Numbered from the stretch's first letter, positions 27,464-36,998 are shown. The stretch is DNA of 62,641 bases from Herbidospora solisilvae (GCF_009901565.1 NZ_WXEW01000016.1:1-62641); one strand, 5' to 3'. The notes: generated by a model not told the origin, from the letters alone. Made by a program: numbers and translations.

Positions 27464-28247
27464 GCCCGAGCCGCTGGGCGCGGACGACGGCGGTGAGCCG
27501 GTCGGACGCGCCCAGCCTCCGGTAGAGCCGCTCCTGGTGCTTGTCGACGGTCCTGACGGAGATGCCCAGCCGATGCGCGATGGCGGTCGCGCCCAGCCCC
27601 TCGGCCATGAGGTTCAGCACGACCGTCTGACGCGGCGTGAGCCCCGCCTCCTGAGCCGCCTCCGGCAGCGCCCGCGCGTGCCGGTCGGCGGCGACCAGGA
27701 AGGGCTGCACCCGCGCGGCCACCGCGAGTTCCCGATCGGAGAAGCCGTCCCGCTCCCGCTGGATCGACAGGCCGCGGAACGGCCTGGCCTGGAGCGGAAT
27801 GGCGATCACGCTGGTCGTCCCGAAGACCTCACGCATCCGGGCCGCCACCGGATGCCTCCGCCACTGTCGCGGCGGCACCAGATCACTGATCCGCAGCGGC
27901 TCGGGCGACTCGGTGACGGCGTAGTGGACCGACAGCGGATGCCGCTTGACGATCACCGGATCGAGCCCGCTGCCCTGGCGCAGGTCGGCGGGGTCGATGT
28001 CGAGCAGCACCGACCGGCCCGAGGTGTAGTCGATGGCGGCCCGGGTGAAGACATCGGCACCGAAAAGCGACCCGACGAACTCCCGCGCGATGAACGGCCA
28101 GACCGCCGAAGGGTCGCCGATCTCGAAGGCACCGGCGGCAAGGGCGAGGATGCGCTCGTAATCCCGGGCGGACACCATGCCGTCAGTGAAACATGGAGGT
28201 GCCTTTTTCTCATACCGCGATAAATCACCATGGGAATCGGCGCTCAT
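27423..28247 (-). CDS. LuxR-family transcriptional regulator
   Basis: About 275 residues with a C-terminal GerE helix-turn-helix (LTPRQTVVLNLMAEGLGATA, then LGISVRTVDKHQERLYRRLG) and an N-terminal roughly 180-residue domain that resembles a GAF-like sensor but is not firmly assigned. It lacks a phosphoacceptor receiver domain. ATG at 28247 or at 28178 (MVSARDYERIL) are both possible; neither has a good ribosome-binding site. It converges on the P450 gene with a 41-bp overlap, so their transcripts are complementary at the 3' ends. Control of the P450 is possible but unproven. Confidence 0.75.
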   Translation of the reverse strand: MSADSHGDLSRYEKKAPPCFTDGMVSARDYERILALAAGAFEIGDPSAVWPFIAREFVGSLFGADVFTRAAIDYTSGRSVLLDIDPADLRQGSGLDPVIVKRHPLSVHYAVTESPEPLRISDLVPPRQWRRHPVAARMREVFGTTSVIAIPLQARPFRGLSIQRERDGFSDRELAVAARVQPFLVAADRHARALPEAAQEAGLTPRQTVVLNLMAEGLGATAIAHRLGISVRTVDKHQERLYRRLGASDRLTAVVRAQRLGLIRTPGAASPGLG

Positions 28248-28304
28248 TATCGTCCGCATCCATGAGGGCCTTAATACAGATGATTTCCGCACACCCCTAT
28301 AGGG

Positions 28305-28397
28305 GAGCTCGGCGAAGCGCTCCACGTCGTCGGTTCGCCCGGAGATGAGGATCACGTCGCCGTAGGACACTTCGGTGTCGGTGGTCGCGTAGGTGAA
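28305..28397 (-). pseudogene. TrkA-C-like domain fragment
   Basis: The peptide SYGDVILISGRTDDVERFAE matches the end of the TrkA-C/RCK_C module of ion transport and antiporter proteins (GDVLLVSGxTEAVERF). Nothing upstream continues the protein and the frame runs into the LuxR leader. Next to it CCCCTATAGGGG (about 28295) is a perfect palindrome that may serve the LuxR gene. Confidence 0.4.
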
Positions 28398-28878
28398 GTC
28401 TGCCCGACGGCGAGGCGGTGGCCGCCAACCTCGCCGCACCTGACCTGCTGCTGGTGCCGTCTGCGGTAGGCCGGGTCGAACGTCGATCGACGGCGCCCGC
28501 AGCCCGGGGAAGTTGTGGCGGCGGTCCCAGATTGTGCACGGAAGTCTGCGCCGGTCGACCACCGGCTGCTTCGATATCCGTCTATTTGATAGGAGGCCTG
28601 ATGCGAGGCCCTTGGTAGTGGCGAGGGCGTGAGTCTGACCTGCGGAGACAGTGCTGTGCTGGTCGGCGACGGCTGGCGGGCCGTCGAGGTCGAGCAGGGC
28701 CTGCACCACGCGCAGGAGCGTTCGGAGATCAGCGCCCTGTTCTGCCAGCCTGTTCGGATGACGACGATTCTCTGATATTCCGCTCGGCGGAGGATGGCTG
28801 GCGAGGTGGTCCTGAAGCTCGGAGTGCGCGAGAGACCTAGCCCACGTAGCTGCTCGTCGTTGGCCTGCTTTCACTTGG
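28398..28878. other. Stretch without a recognisable gene
   Basis: Frames here are short or of low quality on both strands, and no repeat, RNA gene or transposase motif was recognised. A minus-strand stretch (RLAEQGADLRTLLRVVQALL) looks helical but has no start or family. It probably consists of decayed sequence between the P450/LuxR pair and the catabolic cluster. Confidence 0.35.
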
Positions 28879-30144
28879 TCAGCGGACCCCGCGTACGCGC
28901 AGCACGCTGAGTCCTCCCAGCAGGGTGAAGGCCGCACCGGTGGGAAACAGCACGGGCGTACGAGCCGGTCCCCACGACGAGCGCTCCGGACACGGCGGGG
29001 GCGAGGATCTGCGGGGCGATGGAGGCGATGTCGAGCACGCCGATGTCCTGGGCGTAGGAGCTGGATCGGGGCAGGACCTGGGTGATGAGCGCGGTGTCGA
29101 CGGACTCGAAACAGCCGAAGGCCAGCGCGATGACGACGGTCATCACCAGATAGCCCGTCAGGGTCGGCCATGCCAGCGGGATCAGCAGGCCACCGGCCAT
29201 GGCCGTCGCGGCGGCGCAGATGAAGATCTTGCGGCGGCCGGTGCGGTCGGAGGCGATGCCTGCTGGGACGGTGGAGACGCAGATGCACAACGCCGCCACG
29301 CCGGCGACGACGGGCAGCAGGTCGATGGCGCGGTCGGCCAGGCCGATGTAGTCGTCCAGGAGGTAGAGGCCGTAGCCCCCTGGATCATGAAGAAGCCGGT
29401 GTAGACGAGCATCCGGCTGCCCAGGACCCACCAGAAGCCGGGGTGTCGCCTGGGGGAGATGAGCCACGCCGCACCGATGCCGCGGGAAGGGCAGGGCGCC
29501 GAGGTGTTGGCGGGGTCGGGATCGATGAGCAGGCGCGTACAGGCCAGGGCGATGGGGAAACAGCCGACGATCAGGTAGGCGAGGCGGAGGTCGGGGGAGA
29601 TCAGGGAGGCCAGTACGGTTCCGCTGACCGATCCGATCATGATGCCGAGACCGAGGGCGGCGCTGAATCGTCCGCGCCGCTCGGGTGGTACCCGGTCGGG
29701 CAGCACGGCCGCCAGCGGTCCTTGTGCTGCGCTGAGGATGAATTCCGACGTCACGTAGAGGATTGCAAGGGTGGTCAGTGACTGAGTCCAGCCCATCGCC
29801 CACAGGACCGGGGCGGCCAATACGCTTCCGCCCAGGATGTAGGGGGTGCGTCCGCCGGCCCGGGTGCGGGTCCGGTCGGACAACCATCCGGCCGCGGGCT
29901 GGGCGATCAGGGCGGCGACGGCTCCGGCCAGGGTGAGCAGGCTGAGGATGCCGACCTTGTCCTCGCCCGCGAGGTTGTCGATCTGGAGGGCGAGCAGGAC
30001 GCCGGGAACCGCGCCGTAGACGACGGAAATGCCGAACTGGGTGCCGCCGATCGAGAGCATGAGGCGGCGGTACAGGCGCCGTTCGCCGACGGTCTGCGGG
30101 TCCGGCAGGGCAGAAGAGTCAGCGGTGGGGCCGGGTGTGGGCAT
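28879..30144 (-). pseudogene. MFS transporter with two one-base frameshifts
   Basis: A 12-helix major facilitator, about 420 residues once repaired. The A-motif between helices 2 and 3 is clear (GWLSDRTRTRAGGRTPYILG) and repeated in the second half (GIASDRTGRRKIF). Near 29378 a G-run has five G where six are needed for MIQGGYGLYLLDDYIG. Near 28955 a C-run is one base short, before VLFPTGAAFTLLGGLSVLRV. Both are single losses in homopolymers, so sequencing error is possible. It is the last gene of the minus-strand operon starting with the FAD monooxygenase, and probably imports the pathway substrate or exports a product. Confidence 0.75.
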
Positions 30145-30178
30145 GGGGTGCTCCGGATGTGTCGGCGGTGGCCGTGGA

Positions 30179-30988
30179 TCAGCGCGGCCAGTCGATCCAG
30201 GTGGCCAGGCCCCCGCCCATGACCAGTTCGAGGTCGTGCCCCTTGAGCCAGGGCAGTTCGTCGGTGAACATGCGCACGCACTGTCCCCAGGTGCAGCGCA
30301 GGCGGGTGATGTCGGTGCCCCAGAACATCCGGTGCGCGCCGTAGGCGTCGAACACCCGTCTCAGCAGATCGTGGGTGCTGGCGAACGGGTAGTCGTCGGT
30401 GGCGAAGCCCGGCACGGCGGTGGCCTTGACAGCGATGTTGGGCCGGTCGGCGAGGGCGATCAGGGCGTCGATGCGCGCGGCGGCGTCCTGCAGGGTGTCG
30501 AAGGGGCTGATGGCCAGGTGGTCCATCAGTAGTCGCATGCGCGGGTAGCGTGCGGCGATGCCGCCGATCAGGGGCAGGTGCTCGGGCAGCACCATGAGAC
30601 CGATGGGGATATCGCGCCGGTGGGCGGCGTCCCACAACCAGTCGAGCGCCCCGGAGATGAGGCGGTCGCCGATGCCGGGATCCATCAGCACGAAACGCAG
30701 GCCCAGCATCCCCGGTCTGGCGAGCCAGGCGTCGAGGACGGCTTCGTCCGCGGTCTCGTCGAGGGGGAACCAGCCCAGGGTGGCGAACCGGTCGGGGTGG
30801 CGCACGGCCGCTTCCACGGCGTAGTCGTTGGCGGCGCCGTCCCAGATGGCGGGGCAGTTCACGGCACGGTCGACGCCGGCCTCGTCCATGTCGCGCAGGG
30901 CGGTTTCGATGGTGTAGGGCGCCCGCCAGTGGTGGGGTGGCGCCCAGTGGCCGGCCCACAGGTGGATCTGCGCGTCGATGATCTGCAT
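30179..30988 (-). CDS. Amidohydrolase-2 family metal-dependent hydrolase
   Basis: A 269-residue TIM-barrel protein of the ACMSD/amidohydrolase-2 family (PF04909). It opens with MQIIDAQIHLW, where classical members have D-x-H-x-H/W metal-binding residues. It has a later MDHLAISPF (His on strand 5), and ends with MFWGTDITRLRCTW, the strand-8 Asp motif. Family members are decarboxylases, lactonases or hydrolases in aromatic or sugar-lactone catabolism. The first metal motif is Q-I-H rather than H-x-H, so metal use may be altered. It lies 34 bp before the MFS gene and 27 bp after the alpha/beta hydrolase, within an operon. Confidence 0.82.
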   Translation of the reverse strand: MQIIDAQIHLWAGHWAPPHHWRAPYTIETALRDMDEAGVDRAVNCPAIWDGAANDYAVEAAVRHPDRFATLGWFPLDETADEAVLDAWLARPGMLGLRFVLMDPGIGDRLISGALDWLWDAAHRRDIPIGLMVLPEHLPLIGGIAARYPRMRLLMDHLAISPFDTLQDAAARIDALIALADRPNIAVKATAVPGFATDDYPFASTHDLLRRVFDAYGAHRMFWGTDITRLRCTWGQCVRMFTDELPWLKGHDLELVMGGGLATWIDWPR

Positions 30989-31015
30989 GCGGCGCTTCCT
31001 TTCAGTGCGGCCGGG

Positions 31016-32128
31016 TCAGTGCAGGCGGGTGGTCAGCCAGTCGGCGATCAGGACGTCGCGGTCGTGCCGGTGGTTGTAGACGCAGTGCTGGCCGTCGGAG
31101 AAGACCACCATCTGCTTGTCGCCGGTGGGCGCCTGGTCCAGGAGGAGCTGCGCCAGATCCATCGACACCATCGGGTCGTGGCCGCCCTGCACGATCAGCA
31201 GGGGGTAGCCGGCGTTGGGGCCGTCGGCCGCCGGGGTGACGCTCGCCCAGGCCTTCATCGCCAGATCGGCGTCGTCGGTGCCGCAGAAGGCGACCATCTT
31301 GGAGTAGAAGGTGCCGACGCTGGGCGGCACCATCCAGGGAGCGATGATGCCGCCGTTGTCGCAGCAGGCCCTGATCCGGGGATCGTCCACGGCCAGCGCC
31401 ATGGCGAAGCTGCCGCCCATGCTGTTGCCGACCACGCCGATCGGGCGGCCCGGCGCGCGCTCGTCGAGGAAGCCGACGGCGCGGCCGTAGGCGTGCCGCC
31501 ACGACGGCGACAAGTAGTGCCGGTGCCGGAACCGCGTCTCGCCCTGCCCTGGGCCGTCGAGCATCAGCGCGTCGACGCCCCGCCCGGCGAGCTCGAGGCC
31601 GATGCTGTCGAAGTCCATGGCCCAGCCTTCGACGCCGCCGATCACGATGGCCGCGGGCGCGGCGGGCTGTCCGGAGGGGATGAGCCAGCCGGCCAGTTTC
31701 CCCGTGTCGGTGTCGATGCAGACGGGCTCGCGGTCGGCGGCCAGTTCGGCGGCGCGTGCGTACAGGGCGGCGGCCTGCCCGAAGATGTCCCGGCGTTCGT
31801 CGGTGTCGGTCAGCATCATCATCTGGCCCATGCGCAGCAGGGCCGAGGCCCGCCGCAGGTAGGCCACGCGGGTCAGGACGCCGGCGATCGCCGGAGCCTC
31901 CTCGACCCGGCGCAGGCACTCACGGGCGAGCGCGGTGGCGGCCGACCGCCAGTCCTGCCCGTCCAGGACGCGTGCGCGCATCTCGACGGCGTCGGCGTGG
32001 TCGATGCCGTACCCGATCATCCGCTCCAGCGAGAACTGGCGCAGCCCGGCCCGCGACTCGACCGACAGACTCTCCGTGAGGTCGTCGGTCTCGGCGCGAT
32101 GGCCGACAAACTGGCGGGTCACAATCAT
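31016..32128 (-). CDS. Alpha/beta hydrolase, FrsA / pseudooxynicotine-hydrolase type
   Basis: A 370-residue alpha/beta-hydrolase with a helical N-terminal domain of about 130 residues before the catalytic core, as in 2,6-dihydroxypseudooxynicotine hydrolase and FrsA-like enzymes. The nucleophile elbow is GVVGNSMGGSFA; Asp (QGGHDPM) and His (DGQHCVYNH) complete the triad. The ATG at 32128 (MIVTRQF) has AGGAG about 7 bp upstream, while the TTG at 32149 does not. Such enzymes cleave C-C bonds of beta-diketone-like ring-cleavage products. That suits a position next to a flavin monooxygenase, but the substrate is unknown. Confidence 0.8.
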   Translation of the reverse strand: MIVTRQFVGHRAETDDLTESLSVESRAGLRQFSLERMIGYGIDHADAVEMRARVLDGQDWRSAATALARECLRRVEEAPAIAGVLTRVAYLRRASALLRMGQMMMLTDTDERRDIFGQAAALYARAAELAADREPVCIDTDTGKLAGWLIPSGQPAAPAAIVIGGVEGWAMDFDSIGLELAGRGVDALMLDGPGQGETRFRHRHYLSPSWRHAYGRAVGFLDERAPGRPIGVVGNSMGGSFAMALAVDDPRIRACCDNGGIIAPWMVPPSVGTFYSKMVAFCGTDDADLAMKAWASVTPAADGPNAGYPLLIVQGGHDPMVSMDLAQLLLDQAPTGDKQMVVFSDGQHCVYNHRHDRDVLIADWLTTRLH

Positions 32129-32180
32129 CTCGGCTCCTATGGACAGCAAACGGTCAGGACGGGAAACGGCGGCGGCCCGG

Positions 32181-33695
32181 TCAGCGGGCCCAGTCCGCGC
32201 GCCCCGTCAGCATCGTGTGCGCGCTGTCGCTCAGGACGGCGCTCCAGTCGCGGTGGGCGATGGAGGCGATGTAGCCGTCGGGGCGGACCAGGATCTGCGC
32301 CGACCCCTGGAGGTCATAGCCGCGGGTGAGCCCGGCGGTGGGTGAGGGGATCGCCACGGTGACCAGCGGCGCGCCGGCGTCGGGCCAGCCGATCTCCTTG
32401 AGGCCGTCGACGGCGGCGGCGCCGACGGCGATCAGGGTGAAGTGGGGTCCCCGGAACACGTCGAAGAGCCGTCCGGCCCGGCCGTGAACATCGGTATAGG
32501 GGGCGTCGGCAGCGCGGTCGCCGACGGCGCTGCCGCTCTTCGCGGAGTCGCCGCCCTGGACAGGGGCCAGCGGCCCGCCGCGATAAGTGAGCGTGAGTTG
32601 CCGCTCCTCATCGCCGCGCCTGGTGGCGGCCAGCGGCCGGCTGCTCATGCCCGCGTAGATCTCACTGGACAGGCCGAGCACCCGGGCGGCGACCGGCTGC
32701 CGTTCGGCCTCGTAGGTGTCGAGCAGCGCCTCGGGTGCTCCGGCCAGCACCTGGCCCAGCTTCCAGCCGAGGTTGTAGGCGTCCTGGACTCCGGTGTTGA
32801 GGCCCTGCGCGCCCGTCGGCGGGTGGACGTGGGCGGCGTCGCCCGCCAGGAAGACTTTGCCCGACCGGTAGCGCTCGGCCAGCCGGGTGTTGGGCCGCCA
32901 CACCGACGCCCAGTGAACCTCCCGCACCCGCACCCCGGCCGCGAACCGCCGCACGCGCCGGGCCACCGCCTCCCGGCCCAGGTCGGCGTCCTCGCCGGGA
33001 CGGAGTTTGAGCATGAGCTGGAAGGTGTCTCCGCCGGGCAGCGGGCACAGGGCCATGAACCGGCCCTTCCCGCGTGGCCAGACGTGCCAGCGCTTGCGGG
33101 ACAGCCCGCTGACCGTCACGTCGGCGACGATCATCCGGTCGGACTCGTCCGTCGTCCCGGCGAAGCCGATTCCCGCGCCGGCGCGCACGGTGCTCGCGCC
33201 GCCGTCGGCGCCGACCAGGAACCGGGAGCGGACGCGTTCGGTGCCGCGTGGTCCTTCCACCGTGGCGGTGACACCATCGGCGTCCTGCTCGAAGGAGACC
33301 AGCCGGGTGCCGTCCTCCACGGTGCCGCCGAGTTCCCCGAGGCGCTGCCGGAGGATCGCGTCGGTCGCGTACTGCGGCACCAGCAGGGTGTTGGGATGTG
33401 GCACGTCGTCCGTCGGCCGGTGGCGCCGGTACATCACCCACGGCAGGGTCAGCGGTCCGGCGTGCAGGCCGAGCGGCGGGTAGGCCGTGGCGCGGGCCCG
33501 CAGGCCGGGCAGGACGCCCAGGTCGTCGAAGACCTCCAGGCTTCTGGGCTGCACTCCCTTGGCGCGGGAACCCTCGAAGCCGTGCTCGGCCGCGTTGACG
33601 ACGCGGTGGCGGACCCCGCGCCGCCGCAGGTCGCAGGCCAAGGTCAGGCCGGTCGGCCCGGCGCCCACCACCAGGACCTGCACGCGGTCGTTCAT
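32181..33695 (-). CDS. FAD-dependent aromatic-type monooxygenase
   Basis: A 504-residue class A flavoprotein hydroxylase (FAD_binding_3). It has the dinucleotide motif VLVVGAGPTGLTLACDLRRR at the N-terminus, the DG motif in FLVGADGGASTVR, and the GD motif in FLAGDAAHVHPPTGAQGLNT. The C-terminal thioredoxin-like domain extends to the end (LVRPDGYIASIAHRDW). These enzymes hydroxylate phenols or polyketide rings using NAD(P)H and O2. It is the first gene of a minus-strand operon (monooxygenase, alpha/beta hydrolase, amidohydrolase, MFS), divergent from a LysR regulator with a T-N11-A box between them. ATG 33695 has GGGG at a usable distance; GTG 33704 is an alternative. Confidence 0.88.
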   Translation of the reverse strand: MNDRVQVLVVGAGPTGLTLACDLRRRGVRHRVVNAAEHGFEGSRAKGVQPRSLEVFDDLGVLPGLRARATAYPPLGLHAGPLTLPWVMYRRHRPTDDVPHPNTLLVPQYATDAILRQRLGELGGTVEDGTRLVSFEQDADGVTATVEGPRGTERVRSRFLVGADGGASTVRAGAGIGFAGTTDESDRMIVADVTVSGLSRKRWHVWPRGKGRFMALCPLPGGDTFQLMLKLRPGEDADLGREAVARRVRRFAAGVRVREVHWASVWRPNTRLAERYRSGKVFLAGDAAHVHPPTGAQGLNTGVQDAYNLGWKLGQVLAGAPEALLDTYEAERQPVAARVLGLSSEIYAGMSSRPLAATRRGDEERQLTLTYRGGPLAPVQGGDSAKSGSAVGDRAADAPYTDVHGRAGRLFDVFRGPHFTLIAVGAAAVDGLKEIGWPDAGAPLVTVAIPSPTAGLTRGYDLQGSAQILVRPDGYIASIAHRDWSAVLSDSAHTMLTGRADWAR

Positions 33696-33784
33696 CTTCG
33701 CCACCCCATTTTCGGATACACTGTAGCTATAACATGGTCGACACTCCCGCCGGCGACGTCCAATACCACTTGTGACTAGCCCCT

Positions 33785-33799
33785 ATAGGTGCGGCCTAT
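33785..33799. promoter_or_regulatory. LysR-type T-N11-A box (ATAG-N7-CTAT)
   Basis: ATAGGTGCGGCCTAT has dyad symmetry and fits the T-N11-A rule (T at 33786, A at 33798). It lies 15 bp before the LysR start and about 90 bp from the divergent monooxygenase start, the usual position of an autoregulatory LTTR site. The same ATAG-N7-CTAT pattern recurs at 37125-37139. Confidence 0.65.
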
Positions 33800-33813
33800 G
33801 GAGGGAGGCGGCC

Positions 33814-34716
33814 ATGCGGCTTCGCCAGATCGAATACTTCGTGGCCATCTGCCGGCACGGCTCCTTCAGCGCGGCGGCCGCCGCGCTCCTGGTCGCCCAG
33901 CCGTCGCTCTCCCAGCAGATCAAGGCGCTCGAACGAGAAGTGGGCGCCGAACTCCTCGAACGCGGACGGCAGGGCGTCGCCCTCACCACCGCCGGGCGGG
34001 TGTTCCTGCCCAAGGCCCAGGAGGTCCTCAGAGCGGTCGAAGCGGCCCGCAAGTCGGTGGACGACCTGATCAACGGCGAACAGGGAGAACTGCACCTGCT
34101 GACCGTCCGGTCGGTGGCATCCGGAGTGCTGCCCCCGGCTGTGGCGCGCTGGCACGACCGGCATCCCGCGACGGTCCTGCACCTGCACGACTACTCCCAC
34201 CGCAAGGACCTGGAGGCGGCGATGCGCGCGGGCGACGGCGATCTGGCGATCGGTCCCCGGCCCGCCGACTGGGACGGTGAGGTGACGTCGCTCGGTTTCG
34301 AGGGCATGGTGGTGGCCGGGCGCGGCCCGTACTCCACCGAGCGGGTGACGGCGGCCGAACTGGCCGCCGCGAAGTGGGTGCACTACGAACCTGAGCAGGG
34401 CATGGCGGAGGTCCTCGACTGGACCGCCCGCTCGTTGTCCTTCACCCCGCGCGTGGTCGCCCGGGTGGGGCAGGTGGCCGCAGCGCTGCGGCTGGCCGTC
34501 GAGGGCGTGGGACTCGTGGTCATCCCCGCCAACGCCGTACCGCACGGGTGGAGCCATCACGTACGGGTGGTCGACCCGCCGCTGTTCCGGGAGCTGACCG
34601 CCTACAGCCGGGGCCGTATGGTCCACCTGACCCGCCGCTTCGCCGAGCTGCTGACCTCGGTGCGGCTGCCGTTGGTCGACGCCGCCGAGTTGCCGCCGGA
34701 TGCGCTGATCCGCTGA
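33814..34716 (+). CDS. LysR-family transcriptional regulator
   Basis: A 300-residue LTTR. The N-terminal winged helix-turn-helix is textbook (MRLRQIEYFVAICRHGSFSA, then AQPSLSQQIKALEREVGAEL), followed by the periplasmic-binding-protein-like effector domain from about residue 90. ATG at 33814 has GGAGGG 7 bp upstream. It is divergent from the FAD monooxygenase operon and is its likely regulator. A matching box upstream of the SDR and alcohol-dehydrogenase genes suggests control of the whole 28.9-39 kb cluster. Typical LTTRs respond to a pathway intermediate. Confidence 0.88.
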   Translation: MRLRQIEYFVAICRHGSFSAAAAALLVAQPSLSQQIKALEREVGAELLERGRQGVALTTAGRVFLPKAQEVLRAVEAARKSVDDLINGEQGELHLLTVRSVASGVLPPAVARWHDRHPATVLHLHDYSHRKDLEAAMRAGDGDLAIGPRPADWDGEVTSLGFEGMVVAGRGPYSTERVTAAELAAAKWVHYEPEQGMAEVLDWTARSLSFTPRVVARVGQVAAALRLAVEGVGLVVIPANAVPHGWSHHVRVVDPPLFRELTAYSRGRMVHLTRRFAELLTSVRLPLVDAAELPPDALIR

Positions 34717-34747
34717 CGGATCACCCCTGACGGATCACCCCTGACGG
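34713..34747 (+). repeat. 15-bp direct repeats at the LysR stop
   Basis: CTGACGGATCACCC is repeated twice and followed by a third partial CTGACGG, with a 15-bp period. It spans the LysR stop codon and the end of the convergent DUF3500 gene. It probably arose by replication slippage; no hairpin is obvious. Confidence 0.55.
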
Positions 34748-35892
34748 CGATGCGCCGACAGGGGGTCCAGGCCGAAGTCCCCGACGGGATCGCGCCACAC
34801 CGAGTGGGCGTGGTTGGCCTCCCGTTGCGTGTTGTCGTACTCGGCCAGCAGTCTCGGCCCGGTGAGGCGGTAGTAGTGCGGGCGGCCGCGGTCCAGGTCG
34901 CCGGCCCAGCCGAAGTGCACGGCGTCCAGGTGCTCATCGGCGGCGTAGTGGCGCCGCAGCGCCGCGGCGACCGGCGCGGGGGAGCGGTCGGTGTAGGACG
35001 CGATGAGGGTCTGGAGCACGTTGCGTTGGTCGGCCGTCAGGTCGCAGGCGGCTACGCCGGGCCCGCCGAGACCGAGCGCCATCTGCTCGTGATCGGCCTC
35101 GGTGTAACCCGAGCCGCTTTCCGCGCGTTCGTCGATGCGGTCGACCAGGGCCGAGAGCCGGGGCGTGGGCAGCGGGCCCCGGAAGAGGTCCTGCATGTGC
35201 ATCATCCGGTCGCCGGGGGCGACCCGCGCGCGGTTGCCGGAGACGATGTCGGAGATCGCGCGCGGGTGCAGCAGGGCCTGGGCCCGTTCGCGTGGCCTCA
35301 GCGACGTCATCAGCGTTCTGGCCAGGTCCTCGGTGGCCGCCAGCGGCCGCGACTCGCCGCCGCCGAGCAGCGGTGCGGCCGCGGGGTCGGCTCCCAGGAA
35401 CGACGGGGTGGACGCGGCGATGCGGCCGCCTCGCAGCAGCAGGTTGACCGACAGGTGATGGCCGCCGAAGCGCCAGCCCCAGACCGGGTCGCCTGGACGT
35501 CCGAAGACGCGCAGCCAGTACAGGCCCGGATCGCGTCCACGGTCGCGGCCCCAGTCGGCGCTCCATCCTTCGAGTTCGTCCAGGACGTTCTCCAGGCCCA
35601 GGATGGTGCACGCGGTGACATACGCCGGGCGGGTCAGGCCGCCGGCCAGCAGCCGCATGGCCAGGCTCTGCTGTCGTGGTGACAGCTCACGCAGCGCCAC
35701 CCCGCCGTGGTCGGTCGGGGTGTAGAACCAGCGCAGCCGTTCCGCCTCGACTTCACGGTCACCGAAGGGCGTCCAGCACGCGCGTGCTCGCAATGATGGT
35801 CGCAGGGAGTCGATCAGTTCGCCCGCCACGGCGGCCATGCGGCCGACCAGCGCCCGCTCGCCGTCCGTCTCGGCGTGGGTCTCGTGGTCCAT
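34735..35892 (-). CDS. DUF3500 family protein
   Basis: A 385-residue protein of the DUF3500 family. Typical features are FGDREVEAERLRWFYTPTDH at the N-terminus, VWGWRFGGHHLSVNLLLRGG in the centre, and a C-terminal HFGWAGDLDRGRPHYYRLTG. The conserved histidines of GGHHL and the C-terminal block look like a metal or active site. No activity can be named with confidence. It sits 11 bp downstream of the alcohol dehydrogenase gene on the same strand, so the two are probably co-transcribed as part of the catabolic cluster. Confidence 0.82.
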   Translation of the reverse strand: MDHETHAETDGERALVGRMAAVAGELIDSLRPSLRARACWTPFGDREVEAERLRWFYTPTDHGGVALRELSPRQQSLAMRLLAGGLTRPAYVTACTILGLENVLDELEGWSADWGRDRGRDPGLYWLRVFGRPGDPVWGWRFGGHHLSVNLLLRGGRIAASTPSFLGADPAAAPLLGGGESRPLAATEDLARTLMTSLRPRERAQALLHPRAISDIVSGNRARVAPGDRMMHMQDLFRGPLPTPRLSALVDRIDERAESGSGYTEADHEQMALGLGGPGVAACDLTADQRNVLQTLIASYTDRSPAPVAAALRRHYAADEHLDAVHFGWAGDLDRGRPHYYRLTGPRLLAEYDNTQREANHAHSVWRDPVGDFGLDPLSAHRRQG

Positions 35893-35903
35893 TGCTTCTC
35901 ATC

Positions 35904-36998
35904 TCACCCGGGAACATGATCGGAGATGTCCAGCATGACCTTGAGGGCGTCGCCACGCCGCTCCGCGTAGGTGTCGAAGGCCTCCGCCACGGCCTCCAGC
36001 GGGAAGTGGTGTGTCACCAGGTCCTCGGTGGCCAGACGGCCCCGGCCCGCCAGGGACACCGCGCGGGCGAGTGAACCGGCGCCCTCACCGCGGACGGTGT
36101 GGATGGTGATGCCGTTCATGACGGCATGGTTCAGGTCGGCGGTGACGGGCTCGTCGAAGAAGCCGACCAGGACCACCCGGCCGCCGCGCCTGACCATGCG
36201 CAAGGCGTCATCGACTGCCGGGGCGGCTCCGGAGCACTCCAGGACGATGTCGGCTCCGTGTCCGCCTGAAAGGGTTCTGACCTGCGCGACGGCGTCGGGG
36301 TCGTGGACGTTGACGACGAGGTCGGAGCCGAACGCCCGGCCGAGCGCGAGCCGGGACTCACGCGTCCCGGCCAGCGCCACGAATTCGGCCCCCAGTTCCC
36401 TGGCGACCTGCACGGCCAGCAGCCCGATCGGCCCGGGTCCCAGCACGGCGACCCGTGCCCCAGCGAGCACGTCGGCCAGGACGCCGAAGGCGTGCATCAC
36501 GGTGCCCGCCGTCGTCAGTACGACGCCCGCGTCGAAACTCAGCCCTTCAGGCAGGCGGCACAACGTCGAGACGTGGTTGAGAGCGTATTCGGCGAACCCG
36601 CCGTTGACCGTCATGCCTTGGGCGCGATGGCCGCGCTCGCGCCTGCCGTAGTTGAGACAGTCGGTGTAGCCGCCGCGCAGGCAGGTCACGCATCGCATGC
36701 AGCCGCGGTGGGCCTCGGTCACGACGCGGTCGCCGATCTGGAATTCCTCCACCGTCTCCCCGACCGCTGCCACGACGCCCGCGTACTCGTGGCCCGGCAC
36801 GAAGCCGCCGGGAGGCGGCCCGCCGTCGGCGAAGAAGTCCCTGCTGCGGATCTTCACATCGGTGCCGCAGAGCGAGGCGCGACGTACCCGCACCAGCACG
36901 TCCTCCGGCCCGGGCCGGGGCACCGGCAGTTCGCGTACGCGGATCTGACCCGGCTCGCCGAGAACGGCGGCTTTCATCGTGTCCGGGAGCAGGGTCAT
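35904..36998 (-). CDS. Zinc-dependent alcohol dehydrogenase (threonine/sorbitol-dehydrogenase type)
   Basis: A 364-residue zinc MDR enzyme. Catalytic-zinc ligands are CGTDVK and PGHEYAG. Structural-zinc cysteines lie in HRGCMRCVTCLRGGYTDC. The Rossmann fold carries AVLGPGPIGLLAVQVA. This is the layout of L-threonine 3-dehydrogenase and polyol dehydrogenases, acting with NAD(P)+ in the cytoplasm. GAGGAG precedes the ATG at 36998 by about 9 bp. It is divergent from the SDR gene, and the LTTR-like box at 37125-37139 lies between them. Probably it oxidises a secondary hydroxyl of the cluster's substrate. Confidence 0.87.
   Translation of the reverse strand: MTLLPDTMKAAVLGEPGQIRVRELPVPRPGPEDVLVRVRRASLCGTDVKIRSRDFFADGGPPPGGFVPGHEYAGVVAAVGETVEEFQIGDRVVTEAHRGCMRCVTCLRGGYTDCLNYGRRERGHRAQGMTVNGGFAEYALNHVSTLCRLPEGLSFDAGVVLTTAGTVMHAFGVLADVLAGARVAVLGPGPIGLLAVQVARELGAEFVALAGTRESRLALGRAFGSDLVVNVHDPDAVAQVRTLSGGHGADIVLECSGAAPAVDDALRMVRRGGRVVLVGFFDEPVTADLNHAVMNGITIHTVRGEGAGSLARAVSLAGRGRLATEDLVTHHFPLEAVAEAFDTYAERRGDALKVMLDISDHVPG

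Noticed and set aside
28290-28302. CCCCTATAGGGG as a third LysR box
   Set aside because: It is palindromic but does not follow the ATAG-N7-CTAT / T-N11-A spacing of the two proposed boxes.
32442-33779. 445-codon plus-strand frame opposite the FAD monooxygenase
   Set aside because: Antisense shadow; the minus strand has three separate flavin motifs.
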